Assembly: GCF_900105385.1 (NCBI RefSeq)
Contig: NZ_LT629772.1
Location: 2,976,001-3,040,000 of the forward strand
Length of the DNA stretch: 64,000 nucleotides
Reading direction: 5' to 3'
Origin: Microlunatus soli
Lineage (GTDB): Bacteria; Actinomycetota; Actinomycetes; Propionibacteriales; Propionibacteriaceae
Position numbers and translations under genes: made by a program. The notes under the pieces were generated by a model. It was given only the letters and a program-made list of their open reading frames with translations. It did no database searches and was not told the DNA's origin. This document shows, in pieces, positions 48,473 through 58,620 of this stretch. Each line of letters opens with the position of its first letter. Position 1 is the stretch's first letter.

Positions 48473-49558
48473 TCAGTCCTCGGCGAGGGTGACCTCAAGG
48501 CCGCCGAGCATGGTGGCGGCCAGGTTGTACAGGAACGAGGCCAGGGTGGCCAGCGCGGTGAAGATCACCACGTCGATGCAGGCCAGGAAGGCCGTCACGC
48601 CCATCACCTTCTGGGTGTTGACGTAGTCCTCGATCCGGAACGGCGTGGTGTCGCCCGGGCTCTGCAGAACGCTGCCGACGATCGAGTCGACCGAGTCGAA
48701 CAACCCCGACGATCCGATCACCAGCCAGACCGCGTAGACCGCGACGACCATCACGATGCCGGCCGCGATGGAGAACAGGAAGGCCGTCTTCATCACCGAC
48801 CACGGATCCAGTCGGGACAGCCGCAGCCGCGCCTTACGGGTGCCGCGGGCCGTTCCGACCTTCGGCTTGTCGGCCTTGGCCGGGTCGGCGCTGTCGGCGC
48901 CCGCGGTTGCCGAGGCCGGCGGGCCGACGGGCTCACGGTTCATCGCGGTGGTCGGCTCGTTCGCCGGGTCGGCGGACGATCTCTGCGTCGTCGCGGTGTT
49001 CTTCGCGGCCGTCGCACCGGCGGCGGCAGTGGCGGTTGCCCCGGCGCCCGCAGCCGTCTTGCCGGTGGCAGGCTGCTGGCCGGCGGACTTCGCCGCATCG
49101 GACTTCGATTCGTCGGACTTCGCGGGGTCGGGCTTCGCGGGGTCGGACTTGCCTCCCGACCGCACCCGGCCCAGCACGCTGCTGGCCACGGCACTCAGCT
49201 TGCTGGTCGGCTCGCCGCCCGATTCGGTGCCGGCGGTCGCACCGGCGGCGTTCCCGTTGGCAGCGGGCTGCGTCGCGGTGTCCGGAGCGCCGCCGTTCCG
49301 GCTGCCGTTGGCCTGCGCGCTGCGAGCGTCGTCATCGACCGGTTGAGCCCGGGCTGCCGTCGACGTGCCGTCGGTCTGTGCCTCCGGCGCCGAGCCCGCA
49401 CTGCGTGCCGGTCGAGCGGATGCGCTGCGCTTGGCGTTCCGTCCGGCGGCACTGGCCGCTGCGGCGGCGTAGATGTCGTCGCCGCCGGAGGGGCCGCTCT
49501 GAGTGCTCGCCGGGCTGGAGGCCCCTTCGGGTCCCCTGCTGCGTTCGCTCACCGTCAT
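48473..49558 (-). CDS. DUF3566 membrane protein
   Basis: 361 residues. Residues 1-235 are low complexity (Ala/Ser/Lys/Asp/Thr) and include a run of '[10 protein letters not shown]' repeats. The C-terminal DUF3566 domain follows: '[36 protein letters not shown]', a loop, then '[41 protein letters not shown]', with two membrane helices. The family almost always follows gyrA in actinobacteria; its role is unknown. It overlaps gyrA by ATGA. Confidence 0.93.
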   Translation of the reverse strand: MTVSERSRGPEGASSPASTQSGPSGGDDIYAAAAASAAGRNAKRSASARPARSAGSAPEAQTDGTSTAARAQPVDDDARSAQANGSRNGGAPDTATQPAANGNAAGATAGTESGGEPTSKLSAVASSVLGRVRSGGKSDPAKPDPAKSDESKSDAAKSAGQQPATGKTAAGAGATATAAAGATAAKNTATTQRSSADPANEPTTAMNREPVGPPASATAGADSADPAKADKPKVGTARGTRKARLRLSRLDPWSVMKTAFLFSIAAGIVMVVAVYAVWLVIGSSGLFDSVDSIVGSVLQSPGDTTPFRIEDYVNTQKVMGVTAFLACIDVVIFTALATLASFLYNLAATMLGGLEVTLAED

Positions 49559-52275
49559 TCCTCCGGTTCATCCTCGTCGGCGTCTGTGCTCGAGTCAGTC
49601 TGGCTACTCGATTCTGCCTGGTCAGACCCCGCGGTCGTGGCGGACTCGCCCTCCACGATTCCAGATTCGTCCGCAGGATCCGAATCGACGCTCGTATCGG
49701 ACGCGTCCGGGGCGGAGCCGTCCTGCTCCGACCCGGCCTCGACCGGCGCGCTGCCAGGAGTAGTCTCCTCGCCCGATTCAAGCTCCTCCAATTCCGGCGT
49801 CGTCTCCGGGTTCAACGCGATCACAGCCACCGAGTCGCCGCCACGGACACCGACGAACTTGATGCCCATCGTGTCCCGGCCCTTGACCGGCACTTCGGCG
49901 ACAGCGCTGCGGGTGATCTGGCCGCTGGCCTTGATCGCGATCACCTCGTCGTTCTCCCGCAGCACCAGCCCGCCGACCAATTCGCCGCGCGCGTCGTTCA
50001 GCTTCATCGCCTTGATACCCAGGCCGCCACGGCCCTGCTGACGATACTGCGACACCGCGGTCCGCTTGCCGAAGCCCTCGTCGGTGACGGTGAAGACGTA
50101 CCACTCGTCCTCGGCCAGATCACTGGAGATCCGGGTCAGGCTGAGCAACTCGTCGCCGTCGCGGAACTTCATACCGGTGACGCCGGAGGTCGCCCGGCCC
50201 ATCGGCCGCAGCTGGGCATCGGTGGCCGGGAACCGGATCGCCTGGCCCTTCTTGCTGATCAGCAGCACGTCGTCCTCGGGGCTGCACAGCTCGGCGCCGA
50301 TCAGCTCGTCGTCCTCGTCGCGGAAGTTGACCGCGATGATGCCGGCCTGCCGCGGCGAGTCGTACAACGACAGCTGGGACTTCTTCACCAGGCCCTTACG
50401 GGTGGCCAGCAGCAGGTACGGCGCATCCTCGTAGCTGCGCAGCGTGAGGACCTGGGCGATCTCCTCGTCGGGCAGGAAGGACAGCAGCCCGGCGACGTGA
50501 CCGCCGCGGGCGTCCCGGTTGGCCTCCGGCAACTGCCAGACCTTGGCCCGGTACACCCGGCCCTTGTTGGTGAAGAACAGGATCCACTGGTGGTTGCTGG
50601 TGGCGAACAGATGCACCACTTCGTCGTCGGCCTTCAACGACGCGCCACGTACGCCCTTGCCACCGCGCTTCTGCACCCGGTAGGCGTCGGTGTTGGTGCG
50701 CTTGGCGTAGCCGCCGCGGGTGATGGTGACCACCACGTCGTTGTCGGGGATGAAATCCTCGGCGCTCATGTCGCCGTCATCGGCGATGATCTCGGTCCGC
50801 CGGTCGTCGCCGTACTTCTCCACGATCTCGGCCAGCTCGGTGCTGACGATCTGCCGCTGCCGCTCGGGCCGGGCCAGGATGTCCTGGTAGTCGGCGATCT
50901 CGGCCTCGATCTTGGCCAACTCGTCGATGATCTTCTGCCGTTCCAGAGCAGCCAGCCGGCGCAGCTGCATGTCCAGGATGGCGTTGGCCTGCAGCTCGTC
51001 GATCTCCAGCAGCTCGATCAGGCCGGTCCGCGCCTCGTCGGTGGTCGGGCTGCGGCGGATCAGCGCGATCACCTCGTCCAGCGCGTCCAGCGCCTTGACC
51101 AGGCCGCGGTAGATGTGCGCCCGGGCCTCGGCCTGGGCCAGCCGATACTCGGTCCGGCGCCGGATCACGTTCAGCTGGTGAGTGATCCAGTACGAGATGA
51201 ACTGGTCCAGCCGCAACGTCCGCGGCACTTCGTCGACCAGCGCCAGCATGTTGCAGCCGAACGTGTCCTGCAGCTGGGTGTGCTTGTACAGGTTGTTCAG
51301 CACCACCCGCGGCTGGGCGTCCCGCTTCAGCACGATCACCAGCCGCTGGCCGGTCCGGGCCGAGGAGTCGTCCCGGATGTCGGCGATGCCGGCCAGTCGA
51401 CCGGCGTTGACCAACTCGGCGACCTTCAGACTGAGGTTGTCCGGGTTGACCATGTACGGCAACTGGGTGACCACCAGCTGGGTACGGCCGGCCTTGTCCT
51501 CCTCGATGTCGACCACCGCGCGCATCGTCACCGAGCCGCGACCGGTGCGGTAGGCGTCGTCGATGCCCTTGCGGCCGACGATCAACGCACCGTTGGGGAA
51601 ATCCGGACCGTGCACCCGCTGGATCGCCGCCTCCAGCAGATCCTCCTCGGTCGCCTCCGGATTCTCCAGCGCCCACTGCACGGCGTCGGCGACCTCACGC
51701 AGGTTGTGGGTCGGGATGTTGGTGGCCATCCCGACCGCGATGCCGGTCGATCCGTTCACCAGCAGGTTGGGGAACCGGGCCGGCAGCACGACCGGCTCCT
51801 GGGTCTTGCCGTCGTAGTTGGCCCGGAAGTCGACGGTGTCCTCGCCGATGTCGCGGACCATCTCCATCGCCAGCGGCGCCATCTTGCACTCGGTGTAGCG
51901 CATCGCCGCGGCCGGGTCGTTGCCCGGCGAACCGAAGTTGCCCTGACCGTCCACCAGCGGGTAGCGCTTCACCCAGCTCTGGGCCAGCCCGACCAGGCTG
52001 TCGTAGATCGCGGAGTCGCCGTGCGGGTGGTACTGGCCCATCACCTCGCCGACGACCCGGGCGCACTTGTTCCAGCCACGGTCCGGCCGGTAGCCGCCGT
52101 CGTACATCCCGTACAGGATCCGGCGGTGGACGGGCTTCAACCCGTCGGTGACGTCGGGCAGTGCACGGCCGACGATCACGCTCATCGCGTAGTCCAGGTA
52201 GGACTTCTGGATCTCGTCCTGCAGATCGACCGGTTCCAGCCGATCATGCCCCGGTGGCGGCGTAACTTCCGTCAT
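49555..52275 (-). CDS. gyrA: DNA gyrase subunit A
   Basis: 906 residues. Near the N-terminus '[30 protein letters not shown]' leads to the quinolone region '[19 protein letters not shown]', with Ser and Asp at the classical resistance positions (wild-type pattern). The catalytic Tyr is in 'AMRYTECKM'. The GyrA box is '[10 protein letters not shown]' in the C-terminal beta-pinwheel. The last ~75 residues are a Glu/Asp/Ser-rich tail. It cuts and reseals DNA to introduce negative supercoils, with GyrB supplying ATP. AAGGAAAG precedes the ATG. gyrB lies 125 nt upstream. Confidence 0.98.
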   Translation of the reverse strand: MTEVTPPPGHDRLEPVDLQDEIQKSYLDYAMSVIVGRALPDVTDGLKPVHRRILYGMYDGGYRPDRGWNKCARVVGEVMGQYHPHGDSAIYDSLVGLAQSWVKRYPLVDGQGNFGSPGNDPAAAMRYTECKMAPLAMEMVRDIGEDTVDFRANYDGKTQEPVVLPARFPNLLVNGSTGIAVGMATNIPTHNLREVADAVQWALENPEATEEDLLEAAIQRVHGPDFPNGALIVGRKGIDDAYRTGRGSVTMRAVVDIEEDKAGRTQLVVTQLPYMVNPDNLSLKVAELVNAGRLAGIADIRDDSSARTGQRLVIVLKRDAQPRVVLNNLYKHTQLQDTFGCNMLALVDEVPRTLRLDQFISYWITHQLNVIRRRTEYRLAQAEARAHIYRGLVKALDALDEVIALIRRSPTTDEARTGLIELLEIDELQANAILDMQLRRLAALERQKIIDELAKIEAEIADYQDILARPERQRQIVSTELAEIVEKYGDDRRTEIIADDGDMSAEDFIPDNDVVVTITRGGYAKRTNTDAYRVQKRGGKGVRGASLKADDEVVHLFATSNHQWILFFTNKGRVYRAKVWQLPEANRDARGGHVAGLLSFLPDEEIAQVLTLRSYEDAPYLLLATRKGLVKKSQLSLYDSPRQAGIIAVNFRDEDDELIGAELCSPEDDVLLISKKGQAIRFPATDAQLRPMGRATSGVTGMKFRDGDELLSLTRISSDLAEDEWYVFTVTDEGFGKRTAVSQYRQQGRGGLGIKAMKLNDARGELVGGLVLRENDEVIAIKASGQITRSAVAEVPVKGRDTMGIKFVGVRGGDSVAVIALNPETTPELEELESGEETTPGSAPVEAGSEQDGSAPDASDTSVDSDPADESGIVEGESATTAGSDQAESSSQTDSSTDADEDEPEE

Positions 52276-52400
52276 ATCTCAACTTTCCTTACCTACAAGC
52301 GATGTACGTGTCCGAACCGACCCAAGATGATCAGCCCAACTCGACCCTCAAGGCGACCACGCCCGGGGGTCCGGGGGTCGCCCCCCGCGAGCGGAGCGAG
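52276..52400 (-). other. gyrB-gyrA intergenic region with a GC hairpin
   Basis: This 125-nt spacer contains GGGGG-TCG-CCCCC (52373-52385) beside a GCTCGC-TCC-GCTCGC element on the minus strand, and the gyrA ribosome site. The hairpin directly after the gyrB stop could attenuate or stabilise the message. No separate gyrA promoter is obvious. Confidence 0.45.
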
Positions 52401-54473
52401 CTAAATATCAAGGAACCGAACGTCCTTGGCGTTGCGCTGGATGAACTGCCGGCGCTGTTCGACGTCCTCACCCATCAGGATCGAGAACATCTCGTCGGCC
52501 CGGGCGGCGTCCTCCATCGTGACCTGCAACAGGATCCGGGACTCCGGATTCATCGTGGTCTGCCACAGATCCTCGGCATCCATCTCACCCAGACCCTTGT
52601 AGCGCTGGATCGCTGCCTCCTTCGGCAGCCGCTTGCCGGCCTCGGCGCCGACCCGGAGCAACGCGTCCCGCTCGGCATCGCTGTAGGCCAGTTCGTGGGT
52701 CGCGTTGGTCCACTTCAACCGATACAACGGCGGCTGGGCGAGGTAGACGTGACCGGCCTCGATCAACTGCCGCATGAAGCGGAACATCAACGTCAGCAGC
52801 AAAGTCCGGATGTGCGCACCGTCGACGTCGGCGTCGGCCATCATCACGATCTTGTGATAGCGCAGCTTCTCGATGTCGAAGTCGTCATGCACGCCGGTGC
52901 CGAGCGCGGAGATGATCGCCTGCACCTCGTTGTTCTGCATGATCTTGTCGATCCGCGCCTTCTCGACGTTCAGGATCTTGCCACGGATCGGCAGGATCGC
53001 CTGGATCCGCGGATCACGGCCACCCTTGGCCGAACCACCGGCCGAGTCACCCTCGACGATGAAGACCTCGCACTCCTCGGGGTTGGTCGAGGAGCAGTCC
53101 GACAGCTTGCCGGGCAGACCGGAGCGTCCGAGCAGACCCTTGCGGTCACGGGCCGCATCGCGCGCCTTCCGGGCCGCGATCCGGGCGATCGACGCGGCCA
53201 TGCCCTTGCGGACGATGTCCTTGCCCTCCTGGGGATTCTGCTCGAACCAGTCGCCGAGCCGATCGTTGACGGCCTGCTGGACGAAGGTCTTGGCCTCGGT
53301 GTTGCCGAGCTTGGTCTTGGTCTGGCCCTCGAACTGCGGATCGGTCAGCTTGACCGAGATGATCGCGGTCAACCCCTCCCGGACGTCATCGCCGGAGAGC
53401 CGATCCTCCTTCTTCTTGATCATCCCCCAGGTCTCACCCCACTTGTTGACGGTGTAGGTGAGCGCGGCCCGTAGGCCCTCCTCGTGGGTGCCGCCCTCGT
53501 GGGTGTTGATCGCGTTGGCGAAGGTGTGCACCGACTCCTGGAACGAGGTGTTCCACTGCATCGCCAACTCGAGACCGAGCTCGTCCCGCTCGAGCTCGAT
53601 GTCGATCACCGAGGCGTGGATCGGATCCTTCGCGACCGTCAGGTACTTGACGTAATCGATCAGGCCGTCGTCGAACTTGAAGGTCTCGGCGTGCTTGCCG
53701 CCCTCGGAGTCCGGGCGGTCCTCCCGCTCGTCGGTGATCGAGATCTGCAGGCCCTTGTTCAGGAACGCCATCTCCCGCAGCCGGGTGGCCAGGGTCTCGT
53801 AGCTGTAGGTGGTGGTCTCGAAGATGTCCTCGCTGGCCCAGAACGTGGTCGTGGTGCCGGTCTCGTCGGTGGCCTCGTGCTGCTCCAGCGGTCCGGTCGG
53901 GACGCCGAGCTCGAAGGCCTGGGTCCAGCGGTAGCCGTCACGCTTGATCTCCACCTCGTAGCGGCTGGACAGGGCGTTCACCACCGAGGCGCCGACGCCG
54001 TGCAGACCGCCGGAGACCTTGTAGCCGCCGCCGCCGAACTTGCCGCCGGCGTGCAGCACGGTGAGGATCACCGTGACGGCCGGGATCTTCTCGGTCGGAT
54101 GTTCCTTGACCGGGATGCCACGTCCGTTGTCGGTGACCTGGACCCCACCGTTGGCCAACAGGGTGACCCCGATGGTGTCGCAGTAGCCGGCCATCGCCTC
54201 GTCGACCGCGTTGTCCACGATCTCCTGCACCAAGTGGTGCAGACCCCGTTCACCGGTCGAGCCGATGTACATACCGGGCCGCTTGCGGACGGCCTCCAGG
54301 CCCTCCAGCACGGTGATCGACTCGGCGTCGTAATCGCCGGCCGGAGGCAGGCCGGGCGACGTCGGCGACGTGGGGTCGCCGGCTTCGGCATCGGCCGGGG
54401 TGTCCGGGGCGGAGAGAGAATCGGGGATATCCTGCGGGGTCTCGGGGAGATCTTCGTTCGGGGTATCGCTCAC
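52401..54473 (-). CDS. gyrB: DNA gyrase subunit B
   Basis: 690 residues from GTG 54473 (AGGAA close upstream). An acidic ~50-residue extension precedes '[19 protein letters not shown]' and the GHKL ATP site '[12 protein letters not shown]', 'DNGRGIPV' and '[13 protein letters not shown]'. The TOPRIM domain has '[32 protein letters not shown]' and '[19 protein letters not shown]'. It hydrolyses ATP to drive strand passage with GyrA. The gene immediately upstream is a divergent-control GntR regulator rather than recF. Confidence 0.98.
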   Translation of the reverse strand: MSDTPNEDLPETPQDIPDSLSAPDTPADAEAGDPTSPTSPGLPPAGDYDAESITVLEGLEAVRKRPGMYIGSTGERGLHHLVQEIVDNAVDEAMAGYCDTIGVTLLANGGVQVTDNGRGIPVKEHPTEKIPAVTVILTVLHAGGKFGGGGYKVSGGLHGVGASVVNALSSRYEVEIKRDGYRWTQAFELGVPTGPLEQHEATDETGTTTTFWASEDIFETTTYSYETLATRLREMAFLNKGLQISITDEREDRPDSEGGKHAETFKFDDGLIDYVKYLTVAKDPIHASVIDIELERDELGLELAMQWNTSFQESVHTFANAINTHEGGTHEEGLRAALTYTVNKWGETWGMIKKKEDRLSGDDVREGLTAIISVKLTDPQFEGQTKTKLGNTEAKTFVQQAVNDRLGDWFEQNPQEGKDIVRKGMAASIARIAARKARDAARDRKGLLGRSGLPGKLSDCSSTNPEECEVFIVEGDSAGGSAKGGRDPRIQAILPIRGKILNVEKARIDKIMQNNEVQAIISALGTGVHDDFDIEKLRYHKIVMMADADVDGAHIRTLLLTLMFRFMRQLIEAGHVYLAQPPLYRLKWTNATHELAYSDAERDALLRVGAEAGKRLPKEAAIQRYKGLGEMDAEDLWQTTMNPESRILLQVTMEDAARADEMFSILMGEDVEQRRQFIQRNAKDVRFLDI

Positions 54474-54857
54474 CGGTTCCTGGCTCCTGTCACACGTGGG
54501 CCGCCGGATCCGCAGACTTCCGCGGAGATGCGGCGGCGCCAAGTTGCTCACCGCGATCCGAGTGCTCGGACCGCTCTTCACATGCTCGGTCCATACTACC
54601 CCGTAACACCCGGATTTCCGGTTCTGCAGGGCCGACTATCCACAGCCGAATGCCTCTGGGAGGCGCGCTAGCCGGGTTTGGCGCGGCTGCCAGGGGCGTT
54701 GACAAGGCCCGGTACGCACCCCGGCCCTCCTGATGCGTTCCCGGGCCGCTGACAGATGTTGTCCCGGGTCTCCAGGACGGCCCGGCGGGACGTTCGACCC
54801 GACCGTTCGACCCGTCCGTGGGCCTGATCGTTCGCCGGGATGGTCCGAGCCGGGCGA
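54474..54857 (-). promoter_or_regulatory. gyrB upstream region (384 bp)
   Basis: No gene is visible. On the minus strand a TAGTAT -10-like hexamer (54593-54598) is the best promoter element and would give a leader of about 110 nt before gyrB. A single DnaA-box-like CTATCCACA occurs near 54637. GGTCGAACG occurs twice in tandem (about 54790-54812), and the distal end contains a hairpin after the GntR gene. Confidence 0.4.
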
Positions 54858-54862
54858 TCAGG
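54823..54862 (-). terminator. Hairpin at the end of the GntR gene
   Basis: CCTGATCG (54823-54830) pairs with CGATCAGG (54855-54862), with further inner GC pairing. The structure overlaps the GntR stop codon and could terminate its transcript ahead of gyrB. There is no T-tract. Confidence 0.45.
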
Positions 54863-55637
54863 GTCGGTCGACGAGCGCGCCGACCTCGTAGGCCGGCTCA
54901 CCCTCATGGTCGACCGGATCGGCGTAGGCGTGCTTCTCCTGGTCGATGTCGAAGACGAACCGATCGCCGACGTAGCGGGTCACCGCCAGCTGCACCGGTC
55001 GGTCGTCGGCATCGAGCACGATCTGTCGCTGGACGATCAGCGCCGCACCGACGGCGACGTCGAGCAGTCGGGCCAGCTCCGGCATCGCCGATTCCGCGGT
55101 CACGGTTCCCTTCGAGCGGGTGGGTTCCCGGCCGATCGCGGCCAGTGCCGCGAACAGCGATCCGGTACCGAGATCGAGCTCGAGGACCGAACAGCAATCG
55201 TCGGGCAACCGCACCTCCTCGACGCCGATCGGGATCCCGTCCCCCTTCAGGAGTCGCTTCAGCTCACCGACCTGCGCGTCGCTGCCCTGAGCGAGATCGA
55301 CGTTCTCCTGCCGGTTGCCCGCACGACGGCCGGACTCCAGCACGACGGCGGACGGTTGCCTGCCCTGCCGGTGCATGTGTTCGGCGAAGGACAGCAGTCG
55401 TGTCACCCGCCGGTGCACCGGATGGTCGGCGACGTAGGTGCCGCTGCCCGAGACGCGGTACAGCCTGCCCTCCCCCACCAACGCCGAGATCGCCTGCCGT
55501 GCCGTCATCCGGCTGACGTGAAAGGTCGTGCTCAGCTCCCGATCACTGGGTAGCCGATCACCGGGAGCAGCGGCCGCGATCACGGTCCGCAGGTGTCGAG
55601 TGATCACCTCATGGGCCGGGGTCGGCCGTTCGGGCAT
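54858..55637 (-). CDS. GntR-family regulator, HutC/UTRA subfamily
   Basis: 259 residues. The winged HTH is at ~8-75 ('VITRHLRTVIAAAAPGDRLPSDRELSTTFHVSRMTARQAISALVGEGRLYRVSGSGTYVA'). A UTRA ligand-binding domain follows (~85-255), ending 'RYVGDRFVFDIDQEKHAYADP'. UTRA repressors usually sense sugars or sugar phosphates. AGGAGGT 6 nt before ATG 55637 fixes the start. It is divergent from the carbohydrate ABC importer and sulfatase genes, and two HutC-type half-palindromes lie in their promoter. Confidence 0.93.
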   Translation of the reverse strand: MPERPTPAHEVITRHLRTVIAAAAPGDRLPSDRELSTTFHVSRMTARQAISALVGEGRLYRVSGSGTYVADHPVHRRVTRLLSFAEHMHRQGRQPSAVVLESGRRAGNRQENVDLAQGSDAQVGELKRLLKGDGIPIGVEEVRLPDDCCSVLELDLGTGSLFAALAAIGREPTRSKGTVTAESAMPELARLLDVAVGAALIVQRQIVLDADDRPVQLAVTRYVGDRFVFDIDQEKHAYADPVDHEGEPAYEVGALVDRP

Positions 55638-55766
55638 CTGGTACCTCCTGGTGGCTACCACCGTCCATTCTCGCCGCATCCGGGCATCGTCGGGCGATTC
55701 GAGCGAGACTGCTCCGATCCGCCGGATCGTCTTCGGGTCGCTCTCGTCTCGGCGTCAGGCGGCAAG

Positions 55767-55800
55767 TGGTCTAGACAGCTTTATCACATTGGTCTAGCGT
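55767..55800 (+). promoter_or_regulatory. Promoter with GntR/HutC operators for the sugar importer operon
   Basis: The -35-like TAGACA (55772-55777) and -10-like TAGCGT (55795-55800) are separated by 17 bp. The -35 overlaps TGGTCTAGACA (55767-55777), which contains the perfect palindrome GTCTAGAC typical of HutC-type GntR proteins. A second copy, TGGTCTAG (55790-55797), overlaps the -10. Binding at both would block RNA polymerase. Confidence 0.7.
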
Positions 55801-56104
55801 GACGTCAGGCGCCGCCAGATCCGGTGCCAGCAGCTGGGCCATCGATGAGCGCGGCCGACCAGGCCGAGCGATCGGTACGAGATCTCCCTGCTCTGATCTG
55901 TGGCTCACGGGAAGCACCCCGGGTGATCCAGCCGGGAACCACACCCGAGATCGACCACACCTCAAGACGGGAAGGCGACCCGTTGTCCCGCTCCGCTAAA
56001 ACCTATCGTGCCACCAGGCTTTGAAGGGTATTGGGCCGTGCTGTTCATCGGCATCCGGCCGCACCCGCCGCGTACACACCTCGCACGGAGGAAGGAACTC
56101 CCCG
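55801..56104 (+). other. Long leader of the importer operon (about 300 nt)
   Basis: If the promoter at 55767-55800 is used, the mRNA carries about 300 nt before the binding-protein gene. Short open frames exist (for example from 55845) but have no ribosome site or recognisable product. No known riboswitch was recognised. A second promoter nearer 56020 cannot be excluded. Confidence 0.35.
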
Positions 56105-57649
56105 ATGTCCACACCCGTTCGCCGCCCGAGATTCAGCCGTCGGCACGCCCTGCAGCTCGCCGGCGCCGCCGGACTGACCGCCGCGGCGGCCGCCTGCACC
56201 GACACCAGTGACGTCTCCTCCGATGGGCCGACGGCCCGGTCCAGCGTCGGCGACTTCGCGATCCCCGACTGGTCCGATGCTCCGAAGTCAGCCTCGTTGC
56301 GCTGGGTCGACAGCGGTGACCAGAAGGCGCTCTACTTCAAGGCGTTCTTCGACGCCTTCGGTAAGAAGTTCAGCGGCATCGACGTCGACTACAAGGGCAC
56401 CAACTGGAACACCATCCAGCAGAGCATCACCCTCGGACTGCGCAACGGCACTGCGCCCGACGTGTTCCAACTGCCGTCCACGATCTCCACGCCGGTTGCG
56501 GTCAAGGAGGGTTGGCTGCGGCCGTTGGACGACGTGGTTCCCGGCTGGCCGCAGATCAAGGACCGGCTGCCGACCGGGTTGATCGCCAACGGGGTGAACG
56601 TCTTCGACGGCAAGACCTACTCGTTACCGATCACCAAACCGGCGCTCGGGACGATCGTGTTGATCAACGCCGATCTCGCCGCCCAGGCCGACGTCGACAC
56701 CGGTCAGGACTTCACCCTGGACAGCTTCGGCAGCGCCGTCCGGGCCGCGACCAAGAAGGGCGCCGGCAAGTACTACGGGCTGGTCGACTACCTCGCTCAG
56801 CCGAACGGGATGAACGCCGCCTGTTCGATGATCGCCCGGCTGTCCGGGATGGTCGGCGGCGTCGACAACAACCCGGAAGGCTCGATCAACTACCGGACCG
56901 GTGAGCTCACCTACACCGATCCGATCCTGGCCGACGTGATCGACTGGTATCTCGGGCTGCAGAAGGACGGCTGCTTCCTGCCCGGGTCGGTCAGCCTCGA
57001 TGCACCCGGTGCTCGGGAACGGTTCCCGCAGGGTCAGTCGGCGTTCATCTTCCAGGGACCGTGGAACATCGGGCTGTGGGGCAAGGAGTTCCCCGACCTG
57101 AAGCTGGACGTCGCTCTGGCACCGGTCCAGGAAGCCGGCAAGGTGTCGCCGTTCAACCTGTTGCCCGGCGGTGGAAACAACTACTGCGTCGCGGCCAGCA
57201 GCAAGTCCGCCGAGGTTGCCGGCAAGGCGTTCGAGTACATCTTCTCCGACGACGGCCAGACCCATTGGGCCTACTACGCCGGCTCCGGTGATCCGGCGGT
57301 GTTCCCGACGCCGAGCCTGAAGCCCAAGCCGCTGGACGCCAAGGTGAACGGCTGGATGAAGCAATACGGTCTGCTCGGCCCGTCCCCCACGGTGCGCAAC
57401 CCCGACATGATCAAGGTCAGCCAGGCGCTCGTCGCACCCCAACCGGCACTGCACGACGTCTGCACCGCGTTGTTCACCGGCAAGGCGACCAACATCAAGA
57501 AGGAATTGAAAGCTCTGCAGGACCGTGCCGACAAGGCGATCGACACCGCCATCGCGACCGCCAAGAAGAGCGGAGCCAAGGTCTCCCGGGACGACTACGT
57601 CTTCTCCGACTGGGACCCGACCAAACCGTACGTGGGCCTGTACAAGTGA
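56105..57649 (+). CDS. Carbohydrate ABC importer substrate-binding lipoprotein (SBP family 1)
   Basis: 514 residues. The signal 'RPRFSRRHALQLAGAAGLTAAAAAC' has a twin-arginine motif (S-R-R-H) and a Cys that could be lipidated. The mature part is an extracellular solute-binding protein of the sugar type ('LRWVDSGDQKALYFKAFFDAFGKKF', 'QSAFIFQGPWNIGLWGKEF'). It probably binds an oligosaccharide, perhaps sulfated given the sulfatase in the operon. GGAGGAAGGAA upstream gives a strong ribosome site. Its stop overlaps the first permease gene by GTGA. Confidence 0.92.
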   Translation: MSTPVRRPRFSRRHALQLAGAAGLTAAAAACTDTSDVSSDGPTARSSVGDFAIPDWSDAPKSASLRWVDSGDQKALYFKAFFDAFGKKFSGIDVDYKGTNWNTIQQSITLGLRNGTAPDVFQLPSTISTPVAVKEGWLRPLDDVVPGWPQIKDRLPTGLIANGVNVFDGKTYSLPITKPALGTIVLINADLAAQADVDTGQDFTLDSFGSAVRAATKKGAGKYYGLVDYLAQPNGMNAACSMIARLSGMVGGVDNNPEGSINYRTGELTYTDPILADVIDWYLGLQKDGCFLPGSVSLDAPGARERFPQGQSAFIFQGPWNIGLWGKEFPDLKLDVALAPVQEAGKVSPFNLLPGGGNNYCVAASSKSAEVAGKAFEYIFSDDGQTHWAYYAGSGDPAVFPTPSLKPKPLDAKVNGWMKQYGLLGPSPTVRNPDMIKVSQALVAPQPALHDVCTALFTGKATNIKKELKALQDRADKAIDTAIATAKKSGAKVSRDDYVFSDWDPTKPYVGLYK

Positions 57650-58620
57650 CGGCCTTCTTCGCCCTGGACCGTGAGGTCGGCCAACGGCACCGTGGCTGGA
57701 GTGCCTTCTGGGACGCGCGACACAGCTACCTGCTGATGCTGCCCGGCGCGATCCTGGTCGCGCTGTTCTCCGTCTATCCGATGGTGATGTCGTGGTACTA
57801 CTCCCTGTTCCGCTGGGACGGGTTCTCCTCCGACATGACCTTCATCGGACTGCAGAACTACCGGGAGGCGATCGGTGACAGCTACTTCTGGAACGCCTTC
57901 GGCCGGTCCCTCGTCTTCGCCGCCGTCGCCACGCCGATCGAACTCGCGCTGTCACTCGGATTCGCCCTGCTGCTCAACGATGCTTCGCTCCGGTTGCGGA
58001 CGGTCTACCGGACGTTGATCTTCATCCCAGTGGTCACCACCACCGCCGTCGTGGCGATCGTGATGAGCTTCGTGTTCTCCGCCTTCAACGGTCCGGTCAA
58101 CCAGGTGCTGATGCTGCTCAAGATCACCGACAGCTCGATCGACTTCCTCGGTGATCCGCGAACAGTGCTGTGGACCTCGATCGGGATCTTCATCTGGAAG
58201 TGGTGCGGGCAGCCGATGATCTACTGGCTGGCCGGACTGCAGACCATCCCGAGCGAACTGTACGAGGCCGCCAAGGTCGACGGTGCCGGGCTGTGGAGCC
58301 AGTTCAAGAACATCACCGCACCGCTGCTGACGCCGTTCGGGGTGATGATCACCCTGATCGTCGCGATCGGCAACCTGCAGGTTTTCGCCTTCCTGCAGGC
58401 ACTCACCGGCGGCGGACCGACCTTCGCCTCCGAGCTGATGGAGCTCTACATCTACCGCAATGCGTTCGGTGCCTCCGGTGCCCAGTCGGTGCAGCGGCTG
58501 GGTTACGCCTCGGCGGCCGGCGTGATCTTCGGCGTCACACTGATGATCTTCGGCATCGTCCAACTGCTGGCCGTCCGGCGGGTCCGGGCCGCCGGCTCGG
58601 ATCGGGAGGAGAGCCGATGA
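57646..58620 (+). CDS. Carbohydrate ABC importer permease (MalF/UgpA type)
   Basis: 324 residues with six helices, first 'YLLMLPGAILVALFSVYPMVMSWYYSLF'. The EAA loop 'ELYEAAKVDGAGLWSQFKNITAPLLTPF' (~205-230) contacts the ATPase. The GTG start lies within the stop of the binding-protein gene. No ATPase gene is in this operon, so a shared MsmX-like ATPase encoded elsewhere is expected. Confidence 0.93.
   Translation: MTAFFALDREVGQRHRGWSAFWDARHSYLLMLPGAILVALFSVYPMVMSWYYSLFRWDGFSSDMTFIGLQNYREAIGDSYFWNAFGRSLVFAAVATPIELALSLGFALLLNDASLRLRTVYRTLIFIPVVTTTAVVAIVMSFVFSAFNGPVNQVLMLLKITDSSIDFLGDPRTVLWTSIGIFIWKWCGQPMIYWLAGLQTIPSELYEAAKVDGAGLWSQFKNITAPLLTPFGVMITLIVAIGNLQVFAFLQALTGGGPTFASELMELYIYRNAFGASGAQSVQRLGYASAAGVIFGVTLMIFGIVQLLAVRRVRAAGSDREESR

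Noticed and set aside
48907-52404. Plus-strand open frame of over 1100 codons opposite gyrA
   Set aside because: It is an antisense shadow produced by GC-biased codons of gyrA and DUF3566, with no domain or ribosome site.
55799-56024. Small open frames in the importer leader
   Set aside because: There is no ribosome site, recognisable product or typical composition. They are left as possible leader peptides only.
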